This document shows positions 8,084 to 16,935 of a DNA stretch of 64,000 nucleotides, piece after piece (position 1 is the first letter of the stretch; each line of letters begins with the position of its first letter). The notes under the pieces were generated by a model that was not told the origin of the DNA, ran no database searches, and saw only the letters and a program-made list of their open reading frames with translations. The stretch is taken from positions 132,005 through 196,004 of the forward strand of contig JBBQZZ010000008.1 of NCBI GenBank assembly GCA_038207265.1, in the 5' to 3' direction. The stretch comes from JACMLD01 sp038207265 (lineage in GTDB: Bacteria; Bacteroidota; Bacteroidia; Chitinophagales; Chitinophagaceae). The translations under genes and the position numbers were made by a program.

Positions 8084-8740
8084 TTAGATACTTGCCAAAA
8101 CAGTTACTCCTCCCTTAACCACCTGGTTCAACTGAACTTCAACTTTAGTTCCTACAGGTAATAAAATATCTACGCGGCTGCCAAAGCGAATAAACCCCAA
8201 TTCATTGGTTTGTTCTACTTTTTGCCCCACCTGTAAATAATTAATAATGCGTTTTGCAAGTGCGCCGGCTATTTGTTTTACCAGTATTTCTCCTTTTGGA
8301 TGACGGATCACTACTGAATGTCTTTCATTTTCTGTAGAAGATTTTGGATTCCAGGCTACCAGGTATTTTCCTTTGTGGTATTGATTATAAGTTACTACGC
8401 CACTTAACGGGTTCCGGTTTACATGTACATTTGCCGGGCTCATGAAAATAGAAATCTGCAACCGTTTTTCTTTGAAGTACTCCACGTCGAACATTTCTTC
8501 AATCACAACCACCTTGCCATCTGCCGGTGCAATTACTTTATTACTATCGATGGTGAGTTTACGATTGGGAATGCGAAAAAATGAAATGATAAATAATAGC
8601 AAACCAAATAATCCCAATACAATCACCCAGTTTAGCCAGCCAGCATAAAAGCTGACATACCTGAATGACAGCAATGTAAGCAGAGCAAAAATAATAATAG
8701 CAATAGCAATGGGTTTATAACCTTCTTTGTGTATACGCAT
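8084..8740 (-). CDS. psd: phosphatidylserine decarboxylase proenzyme (short, archaeal-type)
   Basis: A 218-residue enzyme of the short Psd class, which makes phosphatidylethanolamine from phosphatidylserine at the inner membrane. Two membrane helices (about 10-26 and 36-55) lead into the core with VIAPADGKVV and IFMSPANVHVNR. The self-cleavage site is the Gly187-Ser188 pair in RFGSRVD, where Ser becomes the pyruvoyl group. cdsA lies upstream on the same strand, so two phospholipid steps are neighbours, but a good promoter in the gap suggests that psd is also transcribed alone. Confidence 0.93.
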   Translation of the reverse strand: MRIHKEGYKPIAIAIIIFALLTLLSFRYVSFYAGWLNWVIVLGLFGLLLFIISFFRIPNRKLTIDSNKVIAPADGKVVVIEEMFDVEYFKEKRLQISIFMSPANVHVNRNPLSGVVTYNQYHKGKYLVAWNPKSSTENERHSVVIRHPKGEILVKQIAGALAKRIINYLQVGQKVEQTNELGFIRFGSRVDILLPVGTKVEVQLNQVVKGGVTVLASI

Positions 8741-8762
8741 TGGTTGACTAAAACTTGAAGAG

Positions 8763-8792
8763 CAAAAATAAGGTAAAGGAGTGAGTGGGCAA
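8763..8792 (-). promoter_or_regulatory. promoter of psd, both boxes present
   Basis: On the minus strand TTG (8792-8790), then 19 bases, then TATTTTTG (8770-8763): this fits the Bacteroidota housekeeping promoter at both boxes and in spacing. The ATG at 8740 lies 22 bases past the -7 box. It is the best promoter I see in the window. Confidence 0.6.
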
Positions 8793-8886
8793 TAGTGAGT
8801 AGCTAGTAACGAGTGGGGCAGTGAATTTAAGTTATAAAGGCATATTTAATTGTAAGATTCATTCGTCTTTAATTAGGATTGAAATA

Positions 8887-9765
8887 TTATTTAATAAATA
8901 ATACTACATACAACCATACTACAGGTGTAGCGAGTAACAGGGAATCAAATCGATCCAGGAAGCCGCCGTGGCCGGGGAAAATACTTCCGCTGTCTTTTAC
9001 ATTCGCCATGCGTTTGAGTTTACTTTCCAGCAAGTCTCCGGTTGTACCAACAACTGCCGCGATTGCTGCAATAGCAGCGCCATCGACCCAACTAAATCCG
9101 AGCCAATAGGCAAACAATGAAATACTCACTATACATAAGATTGCACCTCCGATAGTGCCTTCCCAGGTTTTTTTAGGGGATATTTTCGAAAAGGTTGTTT
9201 TGCCAATAAATGAACCCACCAGGTATGCCGAAGTATCATTTGCCCAGATGGATAGTATAATTGCAAGGGGAATCACAAAGCCCATTTGATATAGATGTCC
9301 GGTCTTTGTTAACCAGGTTTCGGATAGACTTCTCAAATCCATCATCAATCCCCAGCTCAATGAAATATACACCCAACCAAAGGCAGAATGGGCAATGTTT
9401 TTTAAGATCAGTTGCCTGGCAAATAGTAGTTCAATGATAGGAAGCATAAAAACGGCAATCATTGCCAGCCACCAGCCAATCGCATGTAATTTGATGCCAG
9501 CAAAAACAAAGGCATCATTGGTGAAATAAAGCATGAAACACCAACCTGCCAGCCGCACGCCATATTTATGAAATGGGCTGATGTCTTTATAACCTGGATC
9601 AATCAGCGCCACCAGTTTCTGGTATTCTGCCCAGCAACCAAAATGGATAATTGAAAATAAAATAAAAAAACTCCAGTTGTTCCATAGCAAACCCAGCAGC
9701 ATAACGGCTACGAATACACCGGATGTTGCGGCCCTTGTTTTAAATGTTGCAATATTGAGTGCCAT
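8887..9765 (-). CDS. cdsA: phosphatidate cytidylyltransferase
   Basis: A 292-residue polytopic membrane enzyme that makes CDP-diacylglycerol, the precursor of all phospholipids. Its C-terminal half has the CDP-diglyceride synthetase signature: SPKKTWEGTIGG, GDLLESKLKRMANVKDSG and PGHGGFLDRFDS, with the metal-binding Asp residues in place. About seven to eight hydrophobic segments are visible. psd is next on the same strand. A perfect 16-base palindrome lies 15 bases before the start codon. Confidence 0.95.
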   Translation of the reverse strand: MALNIATFKTRAATSGVFVAVMLLGLLWNNWSFFILFSIIHFGCWAEYQKLVALIDPGYKDISPFHKYGVRLAGWCFMLYFTNDAFVFAGIKLHAIGWWLAMIAVFMLPIIELLFARQLILKNIAHSAFGWVYISLSWGLMMDLRSLSETWLTKTGHLYQMGFVIPLAIILSIWANDTSAYLVGSFIGKTTFSKISPKKTWEGTIGGAILCIVSISLFAYWLGFSWVDGAAIAAIAAVVGTTGDLLESKLKRMANVKDSGSIFPGHGGFLDRFDSLLLATPVVWLYVVLFIK

Positions 9766-9780
9766 GTCAAAAATTTACTG

Positions 9781-9841
9781 TCGCTCCATGGAGCGATGGT
9801 CTTGAAGTGTGCCCCCCATATCACCGGGGTAAACTTTCAAG
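9781..9841. promoter_or_regulatory. palindrome and second inverted repeat in front of cdsA
   Basis: tcgctccatggagcga (9781-9796) is a perfect 16-base palindrome. Next to it an interrupted inverted repeat has outer arms cttgaa (9801-9806) and ttcaag (9836-9841) and inner arms cccc and gggg. They lie between the CPBP gene stop and the cdsA start and could be an operator or a leader hairpin. No T run follows, so a simple terminator is unlikely. Confidence 0.4.
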
Positions 9842-9917
9842 ATCGATGTTATGTAAAACAAATGCTGGTTACAGCATTGAATCTTGTTTTTAAAAATACA
9901 CAATGTTTTGATCAGCA

Positions 9918-10868
9918 TCATGCCAGATTGGATTCAACGGAGGGTCCGTCCATGGGCGGAATTTTACTAATCAATCGTTGATTTGATATTTGTTTGTATT
10001 GGCGCATTACCAGCAGCAGTAAAACGAAACAAGGGATGGCCCACCATATCGGAAAATCTGCATCCGCCAAATCTTTAACAGGTTTGCCATGCAGGCTGAG
10101 GAAGTACATATAAGAAACAGCAATTGCATTATTTAAGAAATGAGCGGAAACAGACAACCAGATACTTTTTGAATAATAATAAAGCAACCCTAAAACCACT
10201 CCCAATGCAAATCTTGCAAGAAATCCATAATAAGACATATGAATTGCACTAAAGATAATGCTGGTCACAATGATGGCTGCTATAGGATTTTTAAATAAAC
10301 CAGTTAGTATTTTCTGAAAGCCACCCCGGAACAATGTCTCTTCAAATACAGCAGGCAATAGTGCCAATACAATCAATGAATAAATAAATTCTGCAAATGA
10401 ACGGATAGTGGCCAGCGATTCTACCTGTGAAGCATAGAGGTCCTCCATTTTTTTAAAAGCGGTCTCCCATGATTTTGGAATGGGAATCATCGCGTTCAAT
10501 TCACCGAGCGCACTCACTAATGGGAAACACAACAGCATAATACCAAATACCAGTAACAATTGTTTTAGTGAAAACCCTTCAGTAAATCCAAGCCATTTAA
10601 ATGGTTTGCGGCTCATGAGCGCAGCGCATGCAACTGCCGGAATAAAAATGGCAAAGCAGGCAGATACCAACTGAACCATCCTCGCAGCGTTGGCAAATTG
10701 CGGATTCTGCATATCTTTTTCAATGTTTAGTATTTGGTTGCCTGTCATGCCTACCCAAACACCTGCGCCAATCAGGCTGCCAATAAAAATGCCTACAAAG
10801 ACAAACCCGATAAGAATAAAAAATGCGGCTGTTGCCGATAAGTTCCTGGTTTCTTTGGTTTCAAACAT
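9918..10868 (-). CDS. CPBP-family intramembrane metalloprotease
   Basis: A 316-residue polytopic protein with the CAAX-protease/bacteriocin-processing motifs: Glu176-Glu177 in FEETLFRGG (EExxxR), His210 in FSAIHMSYYG and His243/Asn247 in SAHFLNNA. At least six membrane helices are visible. An in-frame upstream start at 10988 would reach into the divergent dusB gene and add 40 residues with no family character, so MFETKETRN is preferred. Substrates of bacterial CPBP proteases are mostly unknown; roles in self-immunity or peptide processing are family-level knowledge only. Confidence 0.85.
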   Translation of the reverse strand: MFETKETRNLSATAAFFILIGFVFVGIFIGSLIGAGVWVGMTGNQILNIEKDMQNPQFANAARMVQLVSACFAIFIPAVACAALMSRKPFKWLGFTEGFSLKQLLLVFGIMLLCFPLVSALGELNAMIPIPKSWETAFKKMEDLYASQVESLATIRSFAEFIYSLIVLALLPAVFEETLFRGGFQKILTGLFKNPIAAIIVTSIIFSAIHMSYYGFLARFALGVVLGLLYYYSKSIWLSVSAHFLNNAIAVSYMYFLSLHGKPVKDLADADFPIWWAIPCFVLLLLVMRQYKQISNQRLISKIPPMDGPSVESNLA

Positions 10869-10887
10869 GTGCTTACAAATAAGTATG

Positions 10888-10895
10888 TAAATTTG
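10888..10895 (+). promoter_or_regulatory. putative -7 promoter box of dusB
   Basis: TAAATTTG is an exact TANNTTTG match 17 bases before the dusB ATG, in the 44-base gap between divergent genes. No ideal -33 TTG is seen. Confidence 0.45.
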
Positions 10896-10912
10896 CCGTT
10901 CTTTAAAAACAA

Positions 10913-11950
10913 ATGGTAACAATTGGCAAGATACAACTTCCGGACTTTCCACTTCTCCTTGCACCCATGGAGGATGTGAGTGACCCACCGTTTCGTGCTG
11001 TTTGCAAAGACAATGGCGTGGATCTGATGTATACAGAGTTTATTTCTTCTGAAGGTTTGATACGTGATGCTATTAAAAGCCGTCAGAAGCTGGACATATT
11101 TGATTATGAACGTCCCGTTGGTATTCAAATATTCGGGGGCGATGAAGATAGCCTTGCCATGGCGGCAAAAATTGTAGATGTTACCAATCCGGATTTACTG
11201 GATATTAATTTCGGTTGTCCAGTTAAGAAAGTTGCATTGAAAGGTGCAGGTGCCGGGGTATTGAAAGATATCGATCTTATGGTGCGTTTAACCTCCGCCG
11301 TTGTAAAAGCTACTTCATTGCCTGTAACGGTGAAAACAAGATTGGGTTGGGATGATAGCAACCGAAATATTGAAGAAGTGGCGGAAAGATTACAGGATGT
11401 AGGTATACAGGCACTCGCCATACACGGACGTACCCGTACACAAATGTACAAAGGAGAAGCAGATTGGTCATTGATTGGAAAAGTGAAAAGTAATCCGCGT
11501 ATAAAAATTCCCATATTTGGTAATGGCGATATTGATTCACCTGAAAAAGCATTGGAGTATAAAAACAGGTATGGCGTTGATGGAATAATGATTGGTCGCG
11601 CTGCCATTGGCTATCCTTGGATCTTTAATGATATAAAACATTATGTAAAAACAGGAGAACACCTGCCATCACCATCGTTGAAAGACAGGGTTGCTGTTTG
11701 TAAAAAGCATTTACATAAATCAGTAGAATGGAAGGGACCTATCGTTGGTATTTTTGAAATGCGCCGTCACTACGCCAATTATTTGAAAGGCTTGCCCAAT
11801 ATTAAAGAATACCGCTACAAATTGGTCACCCTGAAGACAGCGGAAGAAATTTATGAAGTGCTGGATGAAGTGGCAAGGGTATATGCCGGATTTGAATTTG
11901 TAAAGACGCCGATTGAATTGATTAATTACCACGAGAAATGCCCGGTATAA
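10913..11950 (+). CDS. dusB: tRNA-dihydrouridine synthase
   Basis: A 345-residue flavoenzyme that reduces uridine in tRNA. The TIM barrel opens with LLAPMEDVSDPPFR and has the catalytic Cys in DINFGCPVKKV, the FMN and RNA-contact strand ending in VKTRLGWD, AIHGRTRTQMYKG, and the phosphate-binding loop IFGNGDI with IGRAAIGYPWIF. The C-terminal helical recruitment domain follows. Length and motifs fit the DusB group, though assignment to A, B or C is from overall likeness. It is divergent from the CPBP protease gene with 44 bases between. Confidence 0.93.
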   Translation: MVTIGKIQLPDFPLLLAPMEDVSDPPFRAVCKDNGVDLMYTEFISSEGLIRDAIKSRQKLDIFDYERPVGIQIFGGDEDSLAMAAKIVDVTNPDLLDINFGCPVKKVALKGAGAGVLKDIDLMVRLTSAVVKATSLPVTVKTRLGWDDSNRNIEEVAERLQDVGIQALAIHGRTRTQMYKGEADWSLIGKVKSNPRIKIPIFGNGDIDSPEKALEYKNRYGVDGIMIGRAAIGYPWIFNDIKHYVKTGEHLPSPSLKDRVAVCKKHLHKSVEWKGPIVGIFEMRRHYANYLKGLPNIKEYRYKLVTLKTAEEIYEVLDEVARVYAGFEFVKTPIELINYHEKCPV

Positions 11951-12043
11951 TAAAATTCAAACTAAAAATTTAAAACTAAAAATTAAAAGATGTAAGGTTG
12001 GATTGCATTTGTATATTTTAATTGCAATACATTTTTAAAGCCA

Positions 12044-12565
12044 TCAGTTTTTTTCAAACAGGCTTTCGAGTCCCTTGCTGTATATATTGGCTCTTTTTTC
12101 TGCGAAATAGTCTGCGCCCAACATGAGTGCGGCTTGTATTGCCAATGTAACACCTACACCATACCAGAAAGTCTTACCAGGATTGCTTTTGTAAAAGAAA
12201 ATCAATAGGGCAGCTGCCAATACACAGGATATCTCAATCCAGCGATAGATAATAAAATTTCTATTCACTACTTTCATCCTCGGCAATTCTTCATTTTTTA
12301 GTTGATCAGGATTCATGTCGTGGGCATAGACATTTCTTACCCTGTCTTCATCACTTCTTTTATATAAAGTATACCCGGATGCTATTTGTACAAGCCCGAT
12401 CACAATCAATGGAATGGCAGCTCCTTTATAAAAATTGGTTTTCAGAAAAAAGAAAAACGCAATCGCCAGCACCAAAGCAACGATTCCAATAACAAGAAAC
12501 AAAAGACTTTCCTGTTTTTCGGCGATGAAATATTTTTCAATATCTGTTTTGGAAAACATCTGCAT
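12044..12565 (-). CDS. membrane protein of unknown function, four helices
   Basis: The 173-residue protein has four hydrophobic segments (about 20-41, 48-66, 109-126 and 134-152) in two pairs, separated by a polar loop (about 67-105). I do not recognise the family. A second ATG two codons in (12559) is an equal choice. The upstream sequence has a near match to the TANNTTTG box. It is convergent with dusB, with a low-complexity A-rich gap between and no clear terminator. Confidence 0.7.
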   Translation of the reverse strand: MQMFSKTDIEKYFIAEKQESLLFLVIGIVALVLAIAFFFFLKTNFYKGAAIPLIVIGLVQIASGYTLYKRSDEDRVRNVYAHDMNPDQLKNEELPRMKVVNRNFIIYRWIEISCVLAAALLIFFYKSNPGKTFWYGVGVTLAIQAALMLGADYFAEKRANIYSKGLESLFEKN

Positions 12566-12622
12566 TTATTTGCAGAAAGGTACAATTATTATTGAATGCC
12601 CAACAAATGAACAACGTTGAAT

Positions 12623-13312
12623 TTAATATGATTCAACGGCATGCCTGATCGTTTCACCGGAAGGATCTATGGCCGGTCCGAAATAGTTGGTTAACATTCC
12701 TTCTTCATTCACGAGGTATTTCGAAAAATTCCAGGAAGGCGCCTTATTGTTCCAGCCATTTTTGCTGCTATCCGTGAGCCATTGAAATATTGCATTTTGG
12801 TTGGCATCCCTGACAACGATACTTTTTTTCATCAATGGAAATTCAACTCCAAAATTCTGTTTACAAAATTCCGCTATCTCATGGTCGCTTCCTTTTTCCT
12901 GTTCTTTAAAATCATTGGCAGGAAAGCCAATAATAACCAGTTTGTCTTTGTAACTACTGTATAGTTTCTGCAGGTCGCTATATTGCTTTGTATAGCCGCA
13001 GTCGCTGGCGGTATTCACCAGCAACACCTTTTTTCCTTTCAGCGCTGATAGATCCAGTTCTTTGCCATTGATCAACGTGCCTTTTAACGAATAAAAAGCC
13101 ACCTGCGGAACTGCTTTTTTATTTGAAAGGGTATCTGCGTTTTTATCGCCCAGTTTGCTCAACCAGACAAACATGGGATAAAATGCTTTTAATATTTTTT
13201 GCCTGCCTGTCATATGTACTGAATTAATATTAACGATAAATATGTAGCCTGCCATGGAAATAATTATCATTCCAATTACAATAAATATCTTTTTGAATGA
13301 ACTATTTTTCAT
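12623..13312 (-). CDS. membrane-anchored glutathione-peroxidase-like thiol peroxidase
   Basis: The 229-residue protein has an N-terminal membrane anchor (about 8-28) and then a GPx-type thioredoxin fold. The peroxidatic Cys105 sits in VNTASDCGYT, and the Trp194-Asn195 pair lies in SWNFSKYLV. The usual FPCNQF motif reads FPANDF (130-135), so both the resolving Cys position and the catalytic Gln are changed. This points to a 1-Cys or altered mechanism. The anchor suggests that the domain works in the periplasm against peroxides, which is inference. Confidence 0.85.
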   Translation of the reverse strand: MKNSSFKKIFIVIGMIIISMAGYIFIVNINSVHMTGRQKILKAFYPMFVWLSKLGDKNADTLSNKKAVPQVAFYSLKGTLINGKELDLSALKGKKVLLVNTASDCGYTKQYSDLQKLYSSYKDKLVIIGFPANDFKEQEKGSDHEIAEFCKQNFGVEFPLMKKSIVVRDANQNAIFQWLTDSSKNGWNNKAPSWNFSKYLVNEEGMLTNYFGPAIDPSGETIRHAVESY

Positions 13313-13486
13313 TGTCGATGGCTAACTATTGCTGATCCGTGAAGATACGAAGGCAGATGGATGTTGGTGAGTTTGTTGCTATGTATTGATTGCCGGACCT
13401 TAAGTTATTAGACAAACCTCTAGTTATCTGAGAGTGCAATTGTGCCGGGAGTTATTATTGATTAAAACATGCGGCTTTTTTATCAT

Positions 13487-13945
13487 CTAAAAAACTATGT
13501 CAGAAGAAACCGGGCTTGTATTTTTTTGCCGCAGGAAAGCCCTGATTTTTTTTAAAACGGAAGAAATATTCTTATTGATTTCGTGTTTTGAGATTTTTAG
13601 TACCTGCAGTTCCAGTTTTTTCATGATAAAATCACGTGCTTTATCATTGTCTGTTGCGTAGTTATTTTTAAGGGTGTCAAGTTCCAATACCAATCTCATT
13701 TCTTCGCAATAGAAATCTGCAATGTAAAACGAAATGGTATTGTCTTTTTTATAAACAATAACCGGGTGCCGGCGCAGGAAATGATATTCTTTTAATTTCC
13801 CTTCATTCAATTGAACCCATAATATTTTTTCTTCCCTGGATTGGAATCTTTTTAACTCATGTGTAAATGAAAGGTAAGCAGATAAATTATTATCCGTGTG
13901 GTCCCTGTCTCCGGGCTTTACCGTTTCAGTAAGATTCCGACTCAT
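13487..13945 (-). CDS. DUF559-type endonuclease-like protein
   Basis: This 152-residue protein resembles the DUF559 group, related to Vsr-like very-short-patch repair nucleases. It has the order expected: an N-terminal helix with REEKILWVQLNEG, FLRRHPVIV, then ISFYIADFYCEEMRLVLELD, then DNDKARDFIMKKLELQVLKI. The family's ELDGxxH is here ELDTLKN, so part of the usual active-site neighbourhood is altered while the central Asp and Glu residues remain. It stands alone, with about 175 and 220 bases of non-coding sequence around it. No methylase is near. Confidence 0.72.
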   Translation of the reverse strand: MSRNLTETVKPGDRDHTDNNLSAYLSFTHELKRFQSREEKILWVQLNEGKLKEYHFLRRHPVIVYKKDNTISFYIADFYCEEMRLVLELDTLKNNYATDNDKARDFIMKKLELQVLKISKHEINKNISSVLKKIRAFLRQKNTSPVSSDIVF

Positions 13946-14164
13946 TAGATGATTTTGTTGAAAAACAAAAGATTCATTGAGACAAAACTATGGGAACAGG
14001 CAATTAATATAAAAGTGTTTGTTACGCTGACTGTTCGTTTTTTTCTGCTGTTTAGGGGAGAGAAATCTGCAAGTATGCCGGGGAAATCTAAGCTGTATTT
14101 GTAGATAGCAACATCTTTTTACTGTTGCATTCTAACTCAGTTCAGGATCAATATTGTAACAAGT

Positions 14165-15547
14165 CTATTTAATAAACCATTTAAAAATTTTCAGCTTCCC
14201 TTTGAAAGAAGGATATTTAAGCGATGGGTCGAACCAAACAGGTGTTTTCATTACCGGTTTTTGCCGGGTGAATGTGTTGAAAGTAAATTGCCCGTGATAG
14301 GCGCCTATCCCGCTGTTGCCTACTCCGCCAAAAGGCAGATGATGATTGGTAAAATGCCAGTCAGTGTTATTGATGCATCCCCCTCCAAAGGGAACGGCAT
14401 TTATCCATTGCTGTTGCTTTTTTGATGATGCGGTAAACAGGTAGAATGCAAGAGGGTTTGCGTTGCGTTGTATGATGGACATCGCTTCTTCTGTTGAATT
14501 GAAAGTAATAACCGGTAAAAGGGGACCGAAAATTTCTTCCGTCATAAGTGGTGCTTCCAGTGATACATTATCTAATAGGGTAGGCGCTATGTATAATTTG
14601 CTTTTATTATGGTCGCCGCCGCAAATGATATCGCCCTGGTTCAAATAACCAATCAACTTATCAAATCGCTTTTCATTAATGATTTTTCCATAATCGTAAC
14701 TGGTAGATGCATCGCTACCATAAAATTGCAGGATAAGTTTTTTTATTTTGTCTATCAAGATATCCTTAACAACACTGTTCACCAATAGATAATCCGGCGC
14801 GATACAGGTTTGGCCCACATTTAAAAATTTCCCCAATACAATTCTTTTTGCAGCAGTCTCCAGGTTGGCATCAGCTTCTACAATGGCCGGACTTTTACCG
14901 CCCAGCTCCAACGTAACCGGCACCAAATCCTTTGCTGCTAACTGGTAAATGATTTTTCCAACCGGTATACTGCCGGTATAGAACACGTGATCAAAGCGGA
15001 AGGCATTCATCATTGCAGGAACCGCTATGGCGCCGTCGCCCTGGATAAGTTTTATATAATTTGTTTCAAAAGCGGTATTGATAATTTTTTCAATAACGGC
15101 TGCAGTAGCCGGTGCCAGTTCAGAAGGTTTAATTACTGCACAATTTCCTCCGGCAATGGCGCCTACCAACGGAATCAGTAACAGTTGCAAAGGATAGTTC
15201 CAGGGAGATATAATGAGTACAACACCTAATGGGTCGCGGTATATTTTACTGGACGAAGGCATGTTTACCAAATCGGTTCCGGCCAATTGAGGCTGCATCC
15301 ATACCCTTAAATTTTTTATGGTAGTATTCAGCTCGGCCAATAGTAAGCCAAGTTCTGATGCATAAGCTTCTTCAGGGCTTTTCTTCAAATCGCTATAGAG
15401 TGCATCATTGATTGCCTGCTCATGCGCCAAAACGGCTGATTTTAATTTTTTTAATTGGTTCAGCCGAAATGCATACGATCTTGTTTCTCCACTATTGAAG
15501 TAATTACGCATAGCTGTAAGTGACGGCAAGAGACTTTCGGTTGACAT
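14165..15547 (-). CDS. aldehyde dehydrogenase, class 3-like
   Basis: A 460-residue NAD(P)-dependent aldehyde dehydrogenase of the short class with no N-terminal extension. Visible are the PWNYPL motif, the cofactor motif AVIKPSELAP, the catalytic Glu214 in LELGGKSP and the catalytic Cys248 in NVGQTCIAPDY, then EEIFGPLLP. The C-terminal end (KIFKWFIK) is hydrophobic and basic, as in members that bind membranes and oxidise fatty or aromatic aldehydes. The true substrate is not evident. The gap to the glycerate kinase gene holds repeats. Confidence 0.9.
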   Translation of the reverse strand: MSTESLLPSLTAMRNYFNSGETRSYAFRLNQLKKLKSAVLAHEQAINDALYSDLKKSPEEAYASELGLLLAELNTTIKNLRVWMQPQLAGTDLVNMPSSSKIYRDPLGVVLIISPWNYPLQLLLIPLVGAIAGGNCAVIKPSELAPATAAVIEKIINTAFETNYIKLIQGDGAIAVPAMMNAFRFDHVFYTGSIPVGKIIYQLAAKDLVPVTLELGGKSPAIVEADANLETAAKRIVLGKFLNVGQTCIAPDYLLVNSVVKDILIDKIKKLILQFYGSDASTSYDYGKIINEKRFDKLIGYLNQGDIICGGDHNKSKLYIAPTLLDNVSLEAPLMTEEIFGPLLPVITFNSTEEAMSIIQRNANPLAFYLFTASSKKQQQWINAVPFGGGCINNTDWHFTNHHLPFGGVGNSGIGAYHGQFTFNTFTRQKPVMKTPVWFDPSLKYPSFKGKLKIFKWFIK

Positions 15548-15587
15548 ATTTTTGAGTTAGGAAGCTTTTTATTTAAAGTACCTGTTT

Positions 15588-15810
15588 GAGGTCTAAGGTT
15601 ACTTAATTTTGATCTTGCTAATTAAAGAAATATCATTCTAGGTTTAAAGTTCAAGGTTGCTTAGTCTTTATCTCGCTAATTCTTTTTTGAACTGGTTTTA
15701 TGCTTTGATTGTTGAGGGTATAAACTTGCTATATTTTTAATTTCGCTACAGTAAAAAAATTCGCAATATAGAACCAACCTTAAACCTTTGACTTAAACCT
15801 TCAACCTTAT
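15588..15810. repeat. short degenerate repeats around the 3' end of the glycerate kinase gene
   Basis: A 33-base unit at 15591-15623 is repeated in diverged form at 15649-15681 (both end in gctaatt). Short units like aaggtttaa recur in the other direction at about 15777-15810. The last few codons and the stop of the glycerate kinase gene (RLKV then TAA) lie within this low-complexity sequence. The rest of the gap between 15548 and 15792 shows no gene. Confidence 0.55.
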
Positions 15811-16932
15811 CGCCAACATATCACCAATCATTTTTCCGGTTCTCACAAGATTCGCCGCAGTATTTACAATTGCAGTATCAAGTATAGCGATCTCATTGTT
15901 TACAGGGATCAATACATCAAAGTAATCATGCAACGCGGATTTGGTTTCCAATGGAACACTACCCGCAATGCCAATTACGTTGCAATTTTTTTGTTTTGCT
16001 TTTTGTGCAACACCAAATGGTGCTTTGCCTTCCAGGGTTTGCATATCAATGCTTCCTTCACCCGTTATAACAAGATCGGCTTTTTGTAAAGCCTTGTCAA
16101 AACCCGTGAGATCTAAAAAATAATCAATGCCTTTTACCAGTTTTGCGTTTAACAGCCCTGCCAGCCCTGCTGCTACACCCCCGGCTGCACCACCATGTTC
16201 TAATAAAGCAATATCCTTTCCGGTTAGATTTAAAACAATGTCCCGAAAACGACTTAACGAAAGATCTAATTTTTTCACAGCAACAGAATCCGCACCTTTC
16301 TGCGGCCCAAATACTGCTGCCGATCCCATTGGACCCAGGAGGGTATTTGACACATCACATAATACGATCAATTCAACTTCATGGATTTTTTTATTGATAT
16401 AAGTTGAATCAATAACCGCCAGGTCAACCAGGCTTTCAGGCAAACCATTTAATACTTCTCCCTTTGCATTTAGGAACCGGAAGCCCAAAGCTTTCAATAT
16501 TCCGGTACCCGCATCTACTGTAGCACTGCCGCCTATTGCTACTATAATTTTTTCTACGTTATTATCCAGCGCTGCATTGATCAGCTCACCCGTGCCAAAC
16601 GAAGACGCTTGCAGGGGATCGTATTCTTCCGGCTTTAATAGTCGTAAACCGGAAGCATCCGCCATTTCGATGATTGCAGTTTTTTCATTATCAATCAAAC
16701 CAAAATGCGCGTTAATGGTCCTACCCAGTGGATCTTGCACTGATGTGTTTGCCATGGTTCCATTTAAATATCGAATAACCAGGCTGGCTGTGCCATCACC
16801 TCCATCGGCTACAGGAAAAATTTCGGTTGTGCATGATAGTTGGCTTTGTTGCAGACCTTGTTGAAGGACCATCGCAACAGAGCTGGCATCCAGGCTGTTT
16901 TTAAATGCATTCGGCGCAATCAGTATATGCAT
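15793..16932 (-). CDS. glxK: glycerate kinase (GlxK/GarK family)
   Basis: A 379-residue kinase of the GlxK/GarK fold that phosphorylates D-glycerate. It shows the N-terminal IAPNAFKNSL, FPVADGGDGT, IGGSATVDAGTGILKALGFRFL, the glycine-rich HGGAAGGVAAGLAG and LVITGEGSID motifs. Three bases separate it from the upstream GntP permease gene, so the two form an operon that most likely takes up and phosphorylates glycerate or a related sugar acid. Whether the product is 2- or 3-phosphoglycerate cannot be told. Its C-terminus lies in a short repeat. Confidence 0.93.
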   Translation of the reverse strand: MHILIAPNAFKNSLDASSVAMVLQQGLQQSQLSCTTEIFPVADGGDGTASLVIRYLNGTMANTSVQDPLGRTINAHFGLIDNEKTAIIEMADASGLRLLKPEEYDPLQASSFGTGELINAALDNNVEKIIVAIGGSATVDAGTGILKALGFRFLNAKGEVLNGLPESLVDLAVIDSTYINKKIHEVELIVLCDVSNTLLGPMGSAAVFGPQKGADSVAVKKLDLSLSRFRDIVLNLTGKDIALLEHGGAAGGVAAGLAGLLNAKLVKGIDYFLDLTGFDKALQKADLVITGEGSIDMQTLEGKAPFGVAQKAKQKNCNVIGIAGSVPLETKSALHDYFDVLIPVNNEIAILDTAIVNTAANLVRTGKMIGDMLAIRLKV

Positions 16933-16935
16933 GAT

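Noticed and set aside
10869..10988. N-terminal extension of the CPBP protease
   Set aside because: It overlaps the start of dusB and the TANNTTTG box and adds a stretch with no family character.
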